Shown here in pieces: positions 1 to 6,416 of a stretch of 10,323 nucleotides of DNA; within the stretch, counting starts at the first letter, position 1; each line of letters opens with the position of its first letter. The stretch lies in contig CAYOAC010000026.1 of NCBI GenBank assembly GCA_964401885.1, positions 1 to 10,323 of the forward strand, in the 5' to 3' direction. Below the pieces are notes generated by a model. That model saw only the letters and a list, made by a program, of their open reading frames with translations. It did no database searches and was not told where the DNA came from. The position numbers and the translations under genes were made by a program. Source of the stretch: JAULZV01 sp964401885 (GTDB taxonomy: Bacteria > Patescibacteriota > Minisyncoccia > Phycocordibacterales > JAACPR01).

Positions 1-36
1 TTTTAAATTTTTTTAAAGAAAAGAGGAATTCTGTAA

Positions 37-1194
37 TTATTTTGTATCAGTAATAGCGAGAGAATATCTTAGTCCATAGATTACAATTCCTCCTAAAATA
101 AAGAAAAGCATTTGGAAAGAAATAATTTGAAGAAATAATGTTCCTGATATTGCACCAAGTATATATGCTATAGGTCTAGAAATTCTAAAAATAGATATAA
201 TATTTAAATCTTTACCATCAATTCTTTTGAAAAGATGTGTTTCTGACATTATTTCTACCATACTGGCACCAACTCTTGTCATGAATAATACCGCAATCCA
301 AATAGTAATGTTTGAACTTTCAATAAAACTAATCATGATTGTAAAAAAAGCCATTATTACAAAACCAACACTAAGCATTTCTTTTTCTCCAATTTTGTCA
401 TCTGCAACCTTACCTATAAAACTTTGAATAATAAGGAATGGGATAAGGGCAATTGAGAGTATTAAAGTTATTTCGGAAATAGAAAACCCCATTTTTTCAC
501 TGAGATAGAGTGGGGTATAAATAACCATCCAAGCATAAAAAAATTTTAAAATAAAATCAGACATCAATGTTGAATATATATCATTATTTAATTTAATTTT
601 TTTGAAAGCTTTTATAAGATAAACTTTATCGTATGGTGCATCTTCGAAATCTTTGAAGATATTTTTTGCAAAATAAATTACAGGAATTAAAAGTATTAAA
701 ATAAAAACATAAACAAATGCAAAATTGTCTTTTACTAATAATAAACTAGCAAGAAAGGGGCCAATTATAAAGGCGATATTCATAGATGTTAAATACCAGC
801 CACGAATTGCTCCTGTATTAATATTAGGGGTGTGTCTTTCTAAAAATATATCTAGATTCACAAAAGCTGTTGAATGACAGACAAATAGAATGATAAAAGA
901 TAGAAGAGTAATAAAAGGGTTTATTGAAAATATTAAAAGAACAAGAGAAAACATTTCTATGAATAAGGTCGTAATAAAGACCTTATAATTACCAAAACGT
1001 TTTAACTTATCTCGCATATTCAATATTGCGAATACTGTTACTACTGAAGCTAATGAATAAATCAAACCTATGTATTTTGTATCAAAAAATAAACTTAAAT
1101 AATTTGAATTAATGTAAACAGAAGGTGTTATGTGTAAGGTGAAAAGTAAAATAAATAAATAAAAAAATAGAGTTGTCTTTTTGTCTTTGAACAT
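37..1194 (-). CDS. MFS-type multi-pass membrane transporter
   Basis: 385-residue integral membrane protein with about 11-12 hydrophobic segments, the size and layout of a single-chain Major Facilitator Superfamily transporter. A motif A-like loop, GKVADDKIGEKE, lies near residues 261-272, and a weaker first-half counterpart (RDKLKRFGNYK, about 61-71) shows the usual two-fold pseudo-symmetry. The substrate cannot be told from sequence; export of a drug or metabolite, or uptake, are all possible. The ATG at 1194 is preferred because the polypeptide from it begins MFKDKK and then enters the first membrane helix. The frame is open upstream to 1440, but those 82 residues are translated from the repeat-rich spacer (twice giving RSALVV). 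A TATAAT box lies only 7 nt before the ATG, suggesting a leaderless mRNA. The gene follows rnj on the same strand but is separated by a strong hairpin, so it is probably its own transcription unit. Confidence 0.82.
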   Translation of the reverse strand: MFKDKKTTLFFYLFILLFTLHITPSVYINSNYLSLFFDTKYIGLIYSLASVVTVFAILNMRDKLKRFGNYKVFITTLFIEMFSLVLLIFSINPFITLLSFIILFVCHSTAFVNLDIFLERHTPNINTGAIRGWYLTSMNIAFIIGPFLASLLLVKDNFAFVYVFILILLIPVIYFAKNIFKDFEDAPYDKVYLIKAFKKIKLNNDIYSTLMSDFILKFFYAWMVIYTPLYLSEKMGFSISEITLILSIALIPFLIIQSFIGKVADDKIGEKEMLSVGFVIMAFFTIMISFIESSNITIWIAVLFMTRVGASMVEIMSETHLFKRIDGKDLNIISIFRISRPIAYILGAISGTLFLQIISFQMLFFILGGIVIYGLRYSLAITDTK

Positions 1195-1201
1195 TGTGTT
1201 T

Positions 1202-1207
1202 ATTATA
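1202..1207 (-). promoter_or_regulatory. -10 box of the MFS gene (probably leaderless)
   Basis: A perfect TATAAT on the minus strand, followed by seven bases and then the ATG at 1194. At normal spacing transcription would begin at or within a base or two of the start codon. No good -35 is visible at 17 bp (about 1225-1230 reads TTCTCT). Assigned by position only. Confidence 0.5.
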
Positions 1208-1232
1208 CAAATAAAGATGAAAATAGAGAAGT

Positions 1233-1341
1233 AAAATAAAAACAAATAAACATAATAAAAAACAAGTCTGGTTGAGCTAATCCACTTGTGGATTAGCGAC
1301 CCGAGGACTTGTTTTTTATTATGTTTATTTGTTTTTATTTT
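1233..1341. repeat. perfect 36-bp inverted repeat with nested hairpin (terminator-like)
   Basis: Arms 1233-1268 and 1306-1341 are exact reverse complements over 36 bp. The 37-nt centre (1269-1305) carries a second perfect 10-bp palindrome, GCTAATCCAC (1276-1285), TT, then its complement (1288-1297). In RNA this would fold into a hairpin of about 109 nt. The inner part of each arm contains GACTTG followed by a T-rich run, so it could stop transcription from either direction. It lies after rnj and just before the MFS promoter, which fits a terminator role. The arms are far longer than a usual intrinsic terminator needs, so a mobile or REP-like element is an alternative. Confidence 0.75.
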
Positions 1342-1347
1342 GTTAGA

Positions 1348-1425
1348 TCGTACCACAAGAGCACTTCTTATTTCTACGGTTGTTAACACAACCAAGAAAT
1401 AAAGTCGCACCACAAGAGCACTTCT
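1348..1425. repeat. pair of 21-nt direct repeats flanking a 36-nt hairpin spacer
   Basis: The 21-nt unit TCGYACCACAAGAGCACTTCT is split here for reading as TCGYACCACAA plus GAGCACTTCT. It occurs at 1348-1368 and 1405-1425, with one difference (Y is T then C). The 36 nt between them (1369-1404) hold an inverted repeat: TATTTCT (1369-1375) and GGTTGT (1378-1383) pair with ACAACC (1388-1393) and AGAAATA (1395-1401) around a TAAC loop. The second copy is followed by another hairpin, ATTTTGA TAAA TCAAAAT (1426-1443). Function unknown; no coding role is likely. Confidence 0.7.
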
Positions 1426-1486
1426 ATTTTGATAAATCAAAATATGTCGAGCCTAAGATGAGAGAAATACGTAGAAGTTTTTTAAT

Positions 1487-3328
1487 TTACACTCCCAATA
1501 TAACTGGAATCACAAGTGGTTCTTTAGCTGTTTGTTGGAATAAATATTTTGATATTTCATCGGCAACTATTTTTTTCAAATATTCAAAATCAATTTGAGA
1601 TTTTCCTTGAATATTTTTTTCTATTAATCTTTTGATTATATTTCTAGCTTCTTGAAGAAGATCTTGAGATTCTCGTAAATATACGAATCCTCTTGAAATA
1701 ATGTCTGGAGATTTTTTTAATCGACCCGTCTTTGTGTTGATACTTGCAACAATCATAAATATTCCAGCTTCTGAAAGTAATTGTCTATCTCTGATTACAA
1801 CATCTTGAATGTCAGAAATTGCAAAACCGTCAACAGTAACTACTTCATTAGGGGCTTTCATCGGTAGAACTTGGATTTTGTTTCCATTATCACTAATTTC
1901 AATAATTGAACCATTGTCTGGGACAATCACATTTTCTGGTGCTGTTCCAAGTGACATAGAAAGATCAGCATGTTGTCGAAGCATATAGTGATTACCATGA
2001 AGAGGAATAAAGAATTTATAGTTAATGTGTTGATGAATCCATTTTAATTCTTCTCGGTTACCGTGACCTGATGCATGAACATCTGAATCAAGATAAGTGA
2101 TAACTCTAGCGTCTGATCTATATAATTTATCTTTCAATCTTATAACTGACGCGTGATTAGTTGGAATGATTGATGATGATAGAAGAATTGTGTCTCCTTT
2201 TCGAAGTGTAATATATTTATGAGATTTGCTAGCCATTCTCATAAGGGCAGCGAACTCTTCACCTTGAGCTCCTGTTACAAGAAGAATAACTCTATCTGGT
2301 GGATAGTTTTGCATTTCTGTAATAGGAATAATAACTCCTTCTACTTCAGTTAATTTTAGATATTTAATAATATCTACATTTGATTTCATACTTCGACCTT
2401 CTATAACAAGTTTTTTACCATATTTTTCTGCAGCATTAATAATTGCAAGAATTCTTTCTACTTGAGATGCAAAAGTTCCAATAATCAATCTTCCATGAGT
2501 TTCTTTAATTATTCGATCAATATTTTCAACTACAACGTTTTCAGAAAGTGACCATCCTGGTTTTTCAATAGAAGTTGAGTCCATAGTTAAAAGAAGTGCT
2601 TTTTTATTTGCAAATCTTTTGTATTGAGTTTCTTCTTCTTCTGTTGGTATTCCTGCAATATTGTCTACACGTACATCTTCAATGAATACTATATCTCCCA
2701 TATGTGTATGGATAATTAATCCCATTGAATCAGGAATAGTGTGAGAAATTGCAAAAGACTCTACCTTTAAATTAGGACTAATTGCAATTGTTTCATCTCC
2801 ATCTAATACAACTAAATCAAGAGCTGGTAGATGAGGGAACTCCTCATGTCTTTTTTTAATCATGATTGCACCGAATTGTCTGGAATAGATTTTTGGATTT
2901 CCAATTTTTTCAATAATATATGGAAGACCTCCAATGTGATCTAAGTGACCATGGGTGATAAACATTCCTCTAATTTTATCTTTTCTTTCTTCAAGATATT
3001 TTGTGTTTGGAATAATGTAATCAATACCTGGAGTTGTTTCATCTTTGAATTGAAAACCTGCATCGATAATTATAAGATCGTTTCCGATTTCAATTGCAGT
3101 CATGTTCTTTCCGATTTCTTCAACACCTCCTAATGGTACAATTCTAATATTGTCTCCAATTGGTGGGACTTCTTGTCTTTGATTATTGAATTTGTGCATC
3201 GGTCGACGCATCATACTTTTTGGTTTTCGATCCACTTTTCTTCTCACTGTATTTTTCAAAGTACTTTTAAAGTTGTTTGAATTTTGTGACTGTGATTGTT
3301 GTCGTGGTCTAAAATCTCTATTGTTCAT
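1487..3328 (-). CDS. rnj: Ribonuclease J (beta-CASP metallo-beta-lactamase RNase)
   Basis: 613-residue cytoplasmic RNase J, which has 5'-3' exonuclease and endonuclease activity and acts in mRNA decay and rRNA processing. Residues 1-58 are a basic, Q/N/R-rich tail absent from short bacterial homologues. The metallo-beta-lactamase core follows: PLGGVEEIGKN (65-75), the metal-binding HGHLDH (126-131), H196 in ISHTIPDS, and D218 in IEDVRVD, where the family usually has GDFKxD. The beta-CASP part shows VTGAQGEE (351-358), SSSIIPTNH (384-392), HASGHG (418-423) and IPLHGNHYM (441-449). A C-terminal dimerisation/exonuclease-associated domain follows to residue 613. The ATG at 3328 begins MNNRDFRPRQ; no Shine-Dalgarno is seen. 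It lies 71 bp after the binding-protein gene on the same strand and may share its transcript. Confidence 0.95.
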   Translation of the reverse strand: MNNRDFRPRQQSQSQNSNNFKSTLKNTVRRKVDRKPKSMMRRPMHKFNNQRQEVPPIGDNIRIVPLGGVEEIGKNMTAIEIGNDLIIIDAGFQFKDETTPGIDYIIPNTKYLEERKDKIRGMFITHGHLDHIGGLPYIIEKIGNPKIYSRQFGAIMIKKRHEEFPHLPALDLVVLDGDETIAISPNLKVESFAISHTIPDSMGLIIHTHMGDIVFIEDVRVDNIAGIPTEEEETQYKRFANKKALLLTMDSTSIEKPGWSLSENVVVENIDRIIKETHGRLIIGTFASQVERILAIINAAEKYGKKLVIEGRSMKSNVDIIKYLKLTEVEGVIIPITEMQNYPPDRVILLVTGAQGEEFAALMRMASKSHKYITLRKGDTILLSSSIIPTNHASVIRLKDKLYRSDARVITYLDSDVHASGHGNREELKWIHQHINYKFFIPLHGNHYMLRQHADLSMSLGTAPENVIVPDNGSIIEISDNGNKIQVLPMKAPNEVVTVDGFAISDIQDVVIRDRQLLSEAGIFMIVASINTKTGRLKKSPDIISRGFVYLRESQDLLQEARNIIKRLIEKNIQGKSQIDFEYLKKIVADEISKYLFQQTAKEPLVIPVILGV

Positions 3329-3345
3329 TTTATTTAATTATTTAA

Positions 3346-3374
3346 TTAGTAATTAATGTTTAGTGCCTTTTCAA
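3346..3374 (-). promoter_or_regulatory. possible promoter upstream of rnj
   Basis: On the minus strand TTGAAA (3369-3374) is followed after 17 bp by TACTAA (3346-3351), about 18 bp before the rnj ATG. The -35 is good and the -10 is poor. In such A+T-rich DNA this could be chance; transcription from upstream is equally possible. Confidence 0.25.
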
Positions 3375-3399
3375 AAAAGCAGTAAAAATCAAATTCCAA

Positions 3400-5091
3400 T
3401 TACTTAGCAAATATTTTCCAAACAGTCTCTGTTTCAATGTACCAATTGTATACTTCTGCAAATCTATCTGATGAGGTCACAATAATTTGAGGGAATCGCG
3501 CCTTAACAATTTGAGGTAATATATAGATGAAGTCAGGTGAGTATAAAAATACTGCTGGTACATCATTTATAACCTCTTTTTCGAATTTTTGCAATAGTGC
3601 AATCTTCTCTGATCTATCAATACTGTTTCTTGCTGCCTCTAAAGATTTATCTGATTCTATGCTTGTGTAGGCAGAAAGATTCAATCCTGGGTCATTTCTT
3701 TGTGATGAATGCCAGAAAGCGTAGTAGTCCAAATCTCTATTTATTACATTGCCGAAAAGTATTGCTTCATACTCTCTAGGCCTTATTACATTACTTGTTA
3801 ATTCTGTTATATCAGAAATTTGTAAATCTGTTTTTATACCAAGTTCATTAAAAGTATTTACAATCTTTTCTCCTGCTGAAATTAATTCTGGAATATTATT
3901 TGTCTTTATTGTTAGTTTTGCAGCACTTAAATCTTTTGGGCTTAGAATATTTTTTGCCTCTGCNNNNNNNNNNCTGCCGTTTTCTTGATAATCTGTATTA
4001 GAGAAAAAGGAAATCGGAGAATAAAGGGGAGTCCCATATCCTTGTAGAACTGTATTTACTAATTCTTGTTTACTGACGGATTTGTTCAGAGCTTCTCTGA
4101 CATTTTTGTCTGATAATAATGAAGATTTATTTTGATTAAAAAATAAAGCAAATATTCTAGAATAAGGAAGCTTGATTAAGTTTTCTTTTTTAAGTTTTAA
4201 CTTATCAATATTTTTGGGACTAACACTGTGTAAAGAAGTTACTTGTTTTTTATTGAAAGCTTGGATTAAATCATTCTCATTTTTATAAAAATTTATAAAG
4301 ATTTTTGAAATATAAGGTTTGTGCAAAGCGTATTTTGAAAAAGATCTTAATTCAAAGGAATTAATAATATCATTTTCATCTTTTACAATTTTATTAATTT
4401 CATATGATCCTGATCCAATAGCATTTGTATTTAAAGATGTAAAAGGAAATTCTTCATTGGTTATATTTTGCCATTTATGTTTTGGAATAATTCCTAACGT
4501 TGCATTGTATATAAAAGAAGTGTAAGGAGCATTAAGAGTAAATTCTATTTCTTTCTCATTTATTTTTTCTACGTGAACACCATCCCAGTTGGGTCTTTTG
4601 GGTGATTTGATTGCTGGTTCTTGTGTTTTTGAAATTGTAAAAATGATGTCGTCAGTAGTTACAGGATTTCCATCATGGAAAACAGCATCTTTTTTTATTT
4701 TAAAATTATAAGTTAATCCATCTTCTGACACAGTATATGATTCGGCCAAATCGGGTATAAGCTCTCCATTACTATCTATTCTTAATAATCCAGAGTAAAT
4801 GAGTGATGATAAATCTCTGTCTGTGTCTGATGTGGCTAAAACAGGATTAATAAAACGAGGGGCATCTATCATCCCTTCGTAAAGTTCTCCTCCAGTTTTA
4901 GGTATTTCTACAACAAATTTACTGTTTAGTTTTACAGCTGCAGAGAAGCTCGCCACCACTAACGATATAGAAAATAGTACAACAATTAATCTCTCAAAAA
5001 GAGATATTTCATAGAAAAGATTAGAAAGTTTATTTCTTAACTCTACATACTTTGCACGTATTGGTTTTTTGTCCTTGAAAGAAACGATAGT
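3400..5091 (-). CDS. Family 5 extracellular solute-binding protein (DppA/OppA type), 5' end unresolved
   Basis: Binding component of a peptide/nickel-type ABC importer (SBP_bac_5 family). It shows the family opening GGELYEGMIDAPRFINPVLA, then SGLLRIDSNGELIPDLAESY, the conserved region around GLTYNFKIKKDAVFHDG with TTDDIIFTI, and the later VREALNKSV and PLYSPIS segments. The first conventional start in frame is GTG at 4959, but it would cut a membrane segment in half. The frame stays open upstream to 5091, encoding a basic stretch and then a hydrophobic helix (about 4992-4930, starting ERLIVVLFSIS) without a lipobox Cys. I therefore infer an N-terminal signal anchor holding the protein to the cytoplasmic membrane. 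No ATG, GTG or TTG exists between 4959 and the in-frame TAA at 5092-5094, so the true start is probably lost near the assembly gap. A second gap (3964-3973) removes a few residues but keeps phase. No permease or ATPase genes are in the window. Confidence 0.85.
   Translation of the reverse strand, partial: TIVSFKDKKPIRAKYVELRNKLSNLFYEISLFERLIVVLFSISLVVASFSAAVKLNSKFVVEIPKTGGELYEGMIDAPRFINPVLATSDTDRDLSSLIYSGLLRIDSNGELIPDLAESYTVSEDGLTYNFKIKKDAVFHDGNPVTTDDIIFTISKTQEPAIKSPKRPNWDGVHVEKINEKEIEFTLNAPYTSFIYNATLGIIPKHKWQNITNEEFPFTSLNTNAIGSGSYEINKIVKDENDIINSFELRSFSKYALHKPYISKIFINFYKNENDLIQAFNKKQVTSLHSVSPKNIDKLKLKKENLIKLPYSRIFALFFNQNKSSLLSDKNVREALNKSVSKQELVNTVLQGYGTPLYSPISFFSNTDYQENGXXXXAEAKNILSPKDLSAAKLTIKTNNIPELISAGEKIVNTFNELGIKTDLQISDITELTSNVIRPREYEAILFGNVINRDLDYYAFWHSSQRNDPGLNLSAYTSIESDKSLEAARNSIDRSEKIALLQKFEKEVINDVPAVFLYSPDFIYILPQIVKARFPQIIVTSSDRFAEVYNWYIETETVWKIFAK
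3964..3973. other. assembly gap (10 N) inside the binding-protein gene
   Basis: Ten N placed as a scaffold spacer. On the coding (minus) strand the frame reads ENG before and AEAKNIL after, so the reading phase happens to be kept. Both flanks carry GCAG, but joining them directly would shift the frame, so some sequence is really missing. Confidence 0.95.
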
Positions 5092-5493
5092 TTATTTATT
5101 TGCAAATTTAAGAAATTGAAAANNNNNNNNNNCAAGTGCTGTTGCGGCTTTTGCAAACTCTGAGGGTTGCAAAGTAAAACTTCCTATAGCATACCAACAA
5201 CGCTGTCCAGCAATAGTTTTACCTGCTACAAAAAGACCTGCAAGCGACAACAATGAAATTGCAAAAATTATGAATGAGATAACTGCAAATAGTATTGCAA
5301 TAACAAGTGTTGCATGAAAAATGTTTTTTTCTAAACCACGTCTTGTTTGAAATGAACTACCTGAATCATCTCCACCAAAAGCACCACTAAGACCACTAGT
5401 CTTTGATTGCATTAATATACCTGCGATTAATACGATTGATAAGACGATCTGAATTATTTGTAATATTGTTTGCATATGCGTGATAGGGAACAT
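5092..5493 (-). CDS. secG: SecG protein-export subunit, chimeric 3' end
   Basis: The first ~78 residues are SecG, the small two-helix partner of SecYE in the membrane translocon. Helix 1 is at about residues 10-28 (ILQIIQIVLSIVLIAGILMQ). The conserved cytoplasmic loop (GLSGAFGGDDSGSSFQTRRG) follows, then helix 2 at about 59-79. The homologous start is probably the Met at 5475 (MQTILQ), although ATG 5493 is also possible and would be leaderless. After about 5256 the frame stops looking like SecG and becomes a RodA-like fragment, then meets the 10-N gap and a short unrelated tail ending at TAA 5092. Only about 5256-5493 should be taken as secG. It heads the minus-strand cluster with the binding-protein gene and rnj. 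Confidence 0.85.
   Translation of the reverse strand: MFPITHMQTILQIIQIVLSIVLIAGILMQSKTSGLSGAFGGDDSGSSFQTRRGLEKNIFHATLVIAILFAVISFIIFAISLLSLAGLFVAGKTIAGQRCWYAIGSFTLQPSEFAKAATALXXXXFQFLKFANK
5123..5132. other. assembly gap (10 N) between RodA-like fragment and binding-protein gene
   Basis: Ten N joining two contig ends. On one side the sequence breaks off inside a RodA-like coding stretch; on the other is the start-less 5' region of the binding-protein gene. Sequence around this join should not be trusted for gene structure. Confidence 0.95.
5133..5255 (-). pseudogene. RodA/FtsW (SEDS) fragment fused in frame to secG, probable chimeric contig end
   Basis: About 40 residues, from LSLAGLFVAGKTIAGQ to the QPSEFAKAATAL segment, match the conserved SEDS glycosyltransferase region of RodA/FtsW (G...W...G.F.LQPSEFAK), a multi-pass cell-wall elongation protein. 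The style, with GKTIAGQRCWYAIGSFTLQPSEFAK, recalls Bacteroidetes RodA (from memory, not searched). There is no start codon of its own, no upstream SEDS helices and no downstream sequence. It begins where SecG's second helix should end and stops at the gap. G+C is visibly higher than in neighbouring genes. Most likely it is foreign sequence joined to the contig end in assembly. Confidence 0.7.
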
Positions 5494-5501
5494 ATTAGCA
5501 T

Positions 5502-5507
5502 ATTATA
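5502..5507 (-). promoter_or_regulatory. -10 box of secG
   Basis: Perfect TATAAT on the minus strand, 8 nt before ATG 5493 and 26 nt before ATG 5475. Expected initiation is near 5495, giving either a leaderless message for 5493 or a leader of about 20 nt for 5475. No strong -35 is seen. Confidence 0.5.
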
Positions 5508-5572
5508 GAAAAAAAGGAAGATACGGACATCTATTTGTATAGAGATGTTTTATATTTGTGAAGGATGTAATA

Positions 5573-5601
5573 TTTACTTTTTATAAAAAATTAGGTACAA
5601 T
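5573..5601 (+). promoter_or_regulatory. promoter of the 3D-like secreted protein gene
   Basis: TTTACT (5573-5578), 17 bp, then TACAAT (5596-5601): four of six and five of six matches to the consensus at ideal spacing. Expected initiation near 5608 leaves a leader of about 46 nt before ATG 5654. This argues against the upstream in-frame ATG at 5558. Divergent from the secG promoter. Confidence 0.5.
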
Positions 5602-5653
5602 ATTACTTGGTCAGTTCAATAAACTGTCCATAAAACAACCACGAGAACCATTA

Positions 5654-6285
5654 ATGAAAGAAAAGTGTAGGTATGCCAGTGTTTCTGGCGTGATGGCTCT
5701 CCTTGTTGCTTTGGGCACAGGAGTGGAAGCGAAGACAAACACTGTTGCAGTCTATTTTGTGCGTGCTACTAAGTACCACAAAAAAGATACAAACTGTGAT
5801 TCTTGGACTTTGAATGGTCAAACATCTACTCAGTTGCGTCTTCCGCAATCTGATACGGTGGTTACAAATCCAAATAATATTGGAAATGTGGCGCTTGATC
5901 CAAATAAAGTTCCTGAAGGAAGTCTTGTATATGAAACTCAAACAGGTAGGTTTTTTGTGCTACAACAGGTGGAACTGCAGTTATAAAACGTAAAGCTGCT
6001 ATTTCTCTTGCTAAAAAGCAGGATTTGCCAGATGAATATTCGAAAGCACTAGTGTTTGATTTTTATTTCCCCAAGGAGGTGGTCAATACACATTTTACTC
6101 AATGCTGGGTAATTCCTCATGAGAGTGAAGAGTCCTTTCGGATGTTAAATCTTGCAAGTCAAAAACAAAGACTCAAAAAAGATTTTTGGCTCGAAAGATT
6201 ACAGAAAATCTACGATTCAACAAATGATGGAGAAGAAAAACAAAAACTTCGTCAAATGATGGATCGTCTTCGGAATATGAAGTAG
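5654..6285 (+). CDS. Secreted 3D/double-psi-barrel-like protein, interrupted by a frameshift
   Basis: Two adjoining frames form one gene of about 210 codons. Piece 1 begins MKEKCRYASVSG with a signal-peptide-like stretch (GVMALLVALGTGVEA), then VRATKYHKKDTNCDSWTLNG and NVALDPNKVPEGSLVYETQTGRFF. Piece 2 continues in the next frame as ATTGGTAVIKRKAA and goes on to the TAG at 6283-6285, with a charged helical tail (SQKQRLKKDFWLERLQKIY). The order VRAT-Y, W-x-x-x-G, VALDP, IP/VP-x-GS/T-x-VY, then TGG resembles the 3D domain, a double-psi beta-barrel found in wall-active proteins. This is a motif-level judgement, and the usual catalytic Asp set is not clearly complete. The break is near the T6 run at 5951-5956; one extra base there restores the frame. 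ATG 5654 is chosen because the promoter lies inside the longer frame from 5558. G+C is higher than in neighbours. Confidence 0.55.
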
Positions 6286-6308
6286 CCAATCTTTTCAGAA
6301 TATCAGAC

Positions 6309-6341
6309 GCCCCGCGATTGCAGAGCAATCGCGGGGCTTTT
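6309..6341 (+). terminator. intrinsic terminator after the 3D-like gene
   Basis: A perfect 13-bp G+C-rich stem (arms 6309-6321 and 6325-6337, GCCCCGCGATTGC against its complement) with an AGA triloop, followed by TTTTATTTATAT. It starts 24 bp after the TAG and isolates groES-groEL from the gene upstream. Confidence 0.9.
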
Positions 6342-6357
6342 ATTTATATAAAAATAA

Positions 6358-6385
6358 TTGACTTCTACCCTCAAAAACATAAAAT
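6358..6385 (+). promoter_or_regulatory. groES-groEL promoter
   Basis: TTGACT (6358-6363), 16 bp, TAAAAT (6380-6385): five of six matches in each box. Expected initiation near 6392 gives a leader of about 25 nt. I see no CIRCE inverted repeat (TTAGCACTC-N9-GAGTGCTAA) between promoter and gene, so HrcA control is not indicated here. Confidence 0.6.
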
Positions 6386-6416
6386 ACAGCCATTATCAGT
6401 TAAAGTATTTGAATAT

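Noticed and set aside
1348..1425. CRISPR mini-array
   Set aside because: Only two copies, the 36-nt spacer is itself a perfect hairpin, there are no cas genes, and the unit is shorter than most CRISPR repeats.
1195..1440. In-frame N-terminal extension of the MFS gene (82 residues, RSALVV twice)
   Set aside because: It translates the direct repeats and the 36-bp inverted repeat, lies upstream of the TATAAT box, and adds nothing resembling MFS. The repeated peptide is a by-product of the DNA repeats.
5092..5493. A genuine SecG-RodA fusion protein
   Set aside because: The RodA part lacks both ends, stops at an assembly gap, has different composition, and no function would be gained from a fragment of a SEDS protein.
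5558..5653. ATG 5558 as the start of the 3D-like gene
   Set aside because: A good promoter (5573-5601) lies inside this extension, and the signal-peptide-like stretch begins after Met 5654.
5951..5957. Canonical -1 ribosomal slippery site at the T6 run
   Set aside because: In the zero frame the run reads G-TTT-TTT, so the P-site codon would re-pair with GTT; the X_XXY_YYZ pattern is not met, and no clear downstream pseudoknot was seen.
6025..6285. Separate small gene beginning with TTG at 6025
   Set aside because: The same frame continues upstream as ATTGGTAVIKRKAA, which completes the preceding gene's domain, so it is the second half of a frameshifted gene.
6386..6416. CIRCE operator upstream of groES
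   Set aside because: No TTAGCACTC...GAGTGCTAA or a recognisable variant is present.
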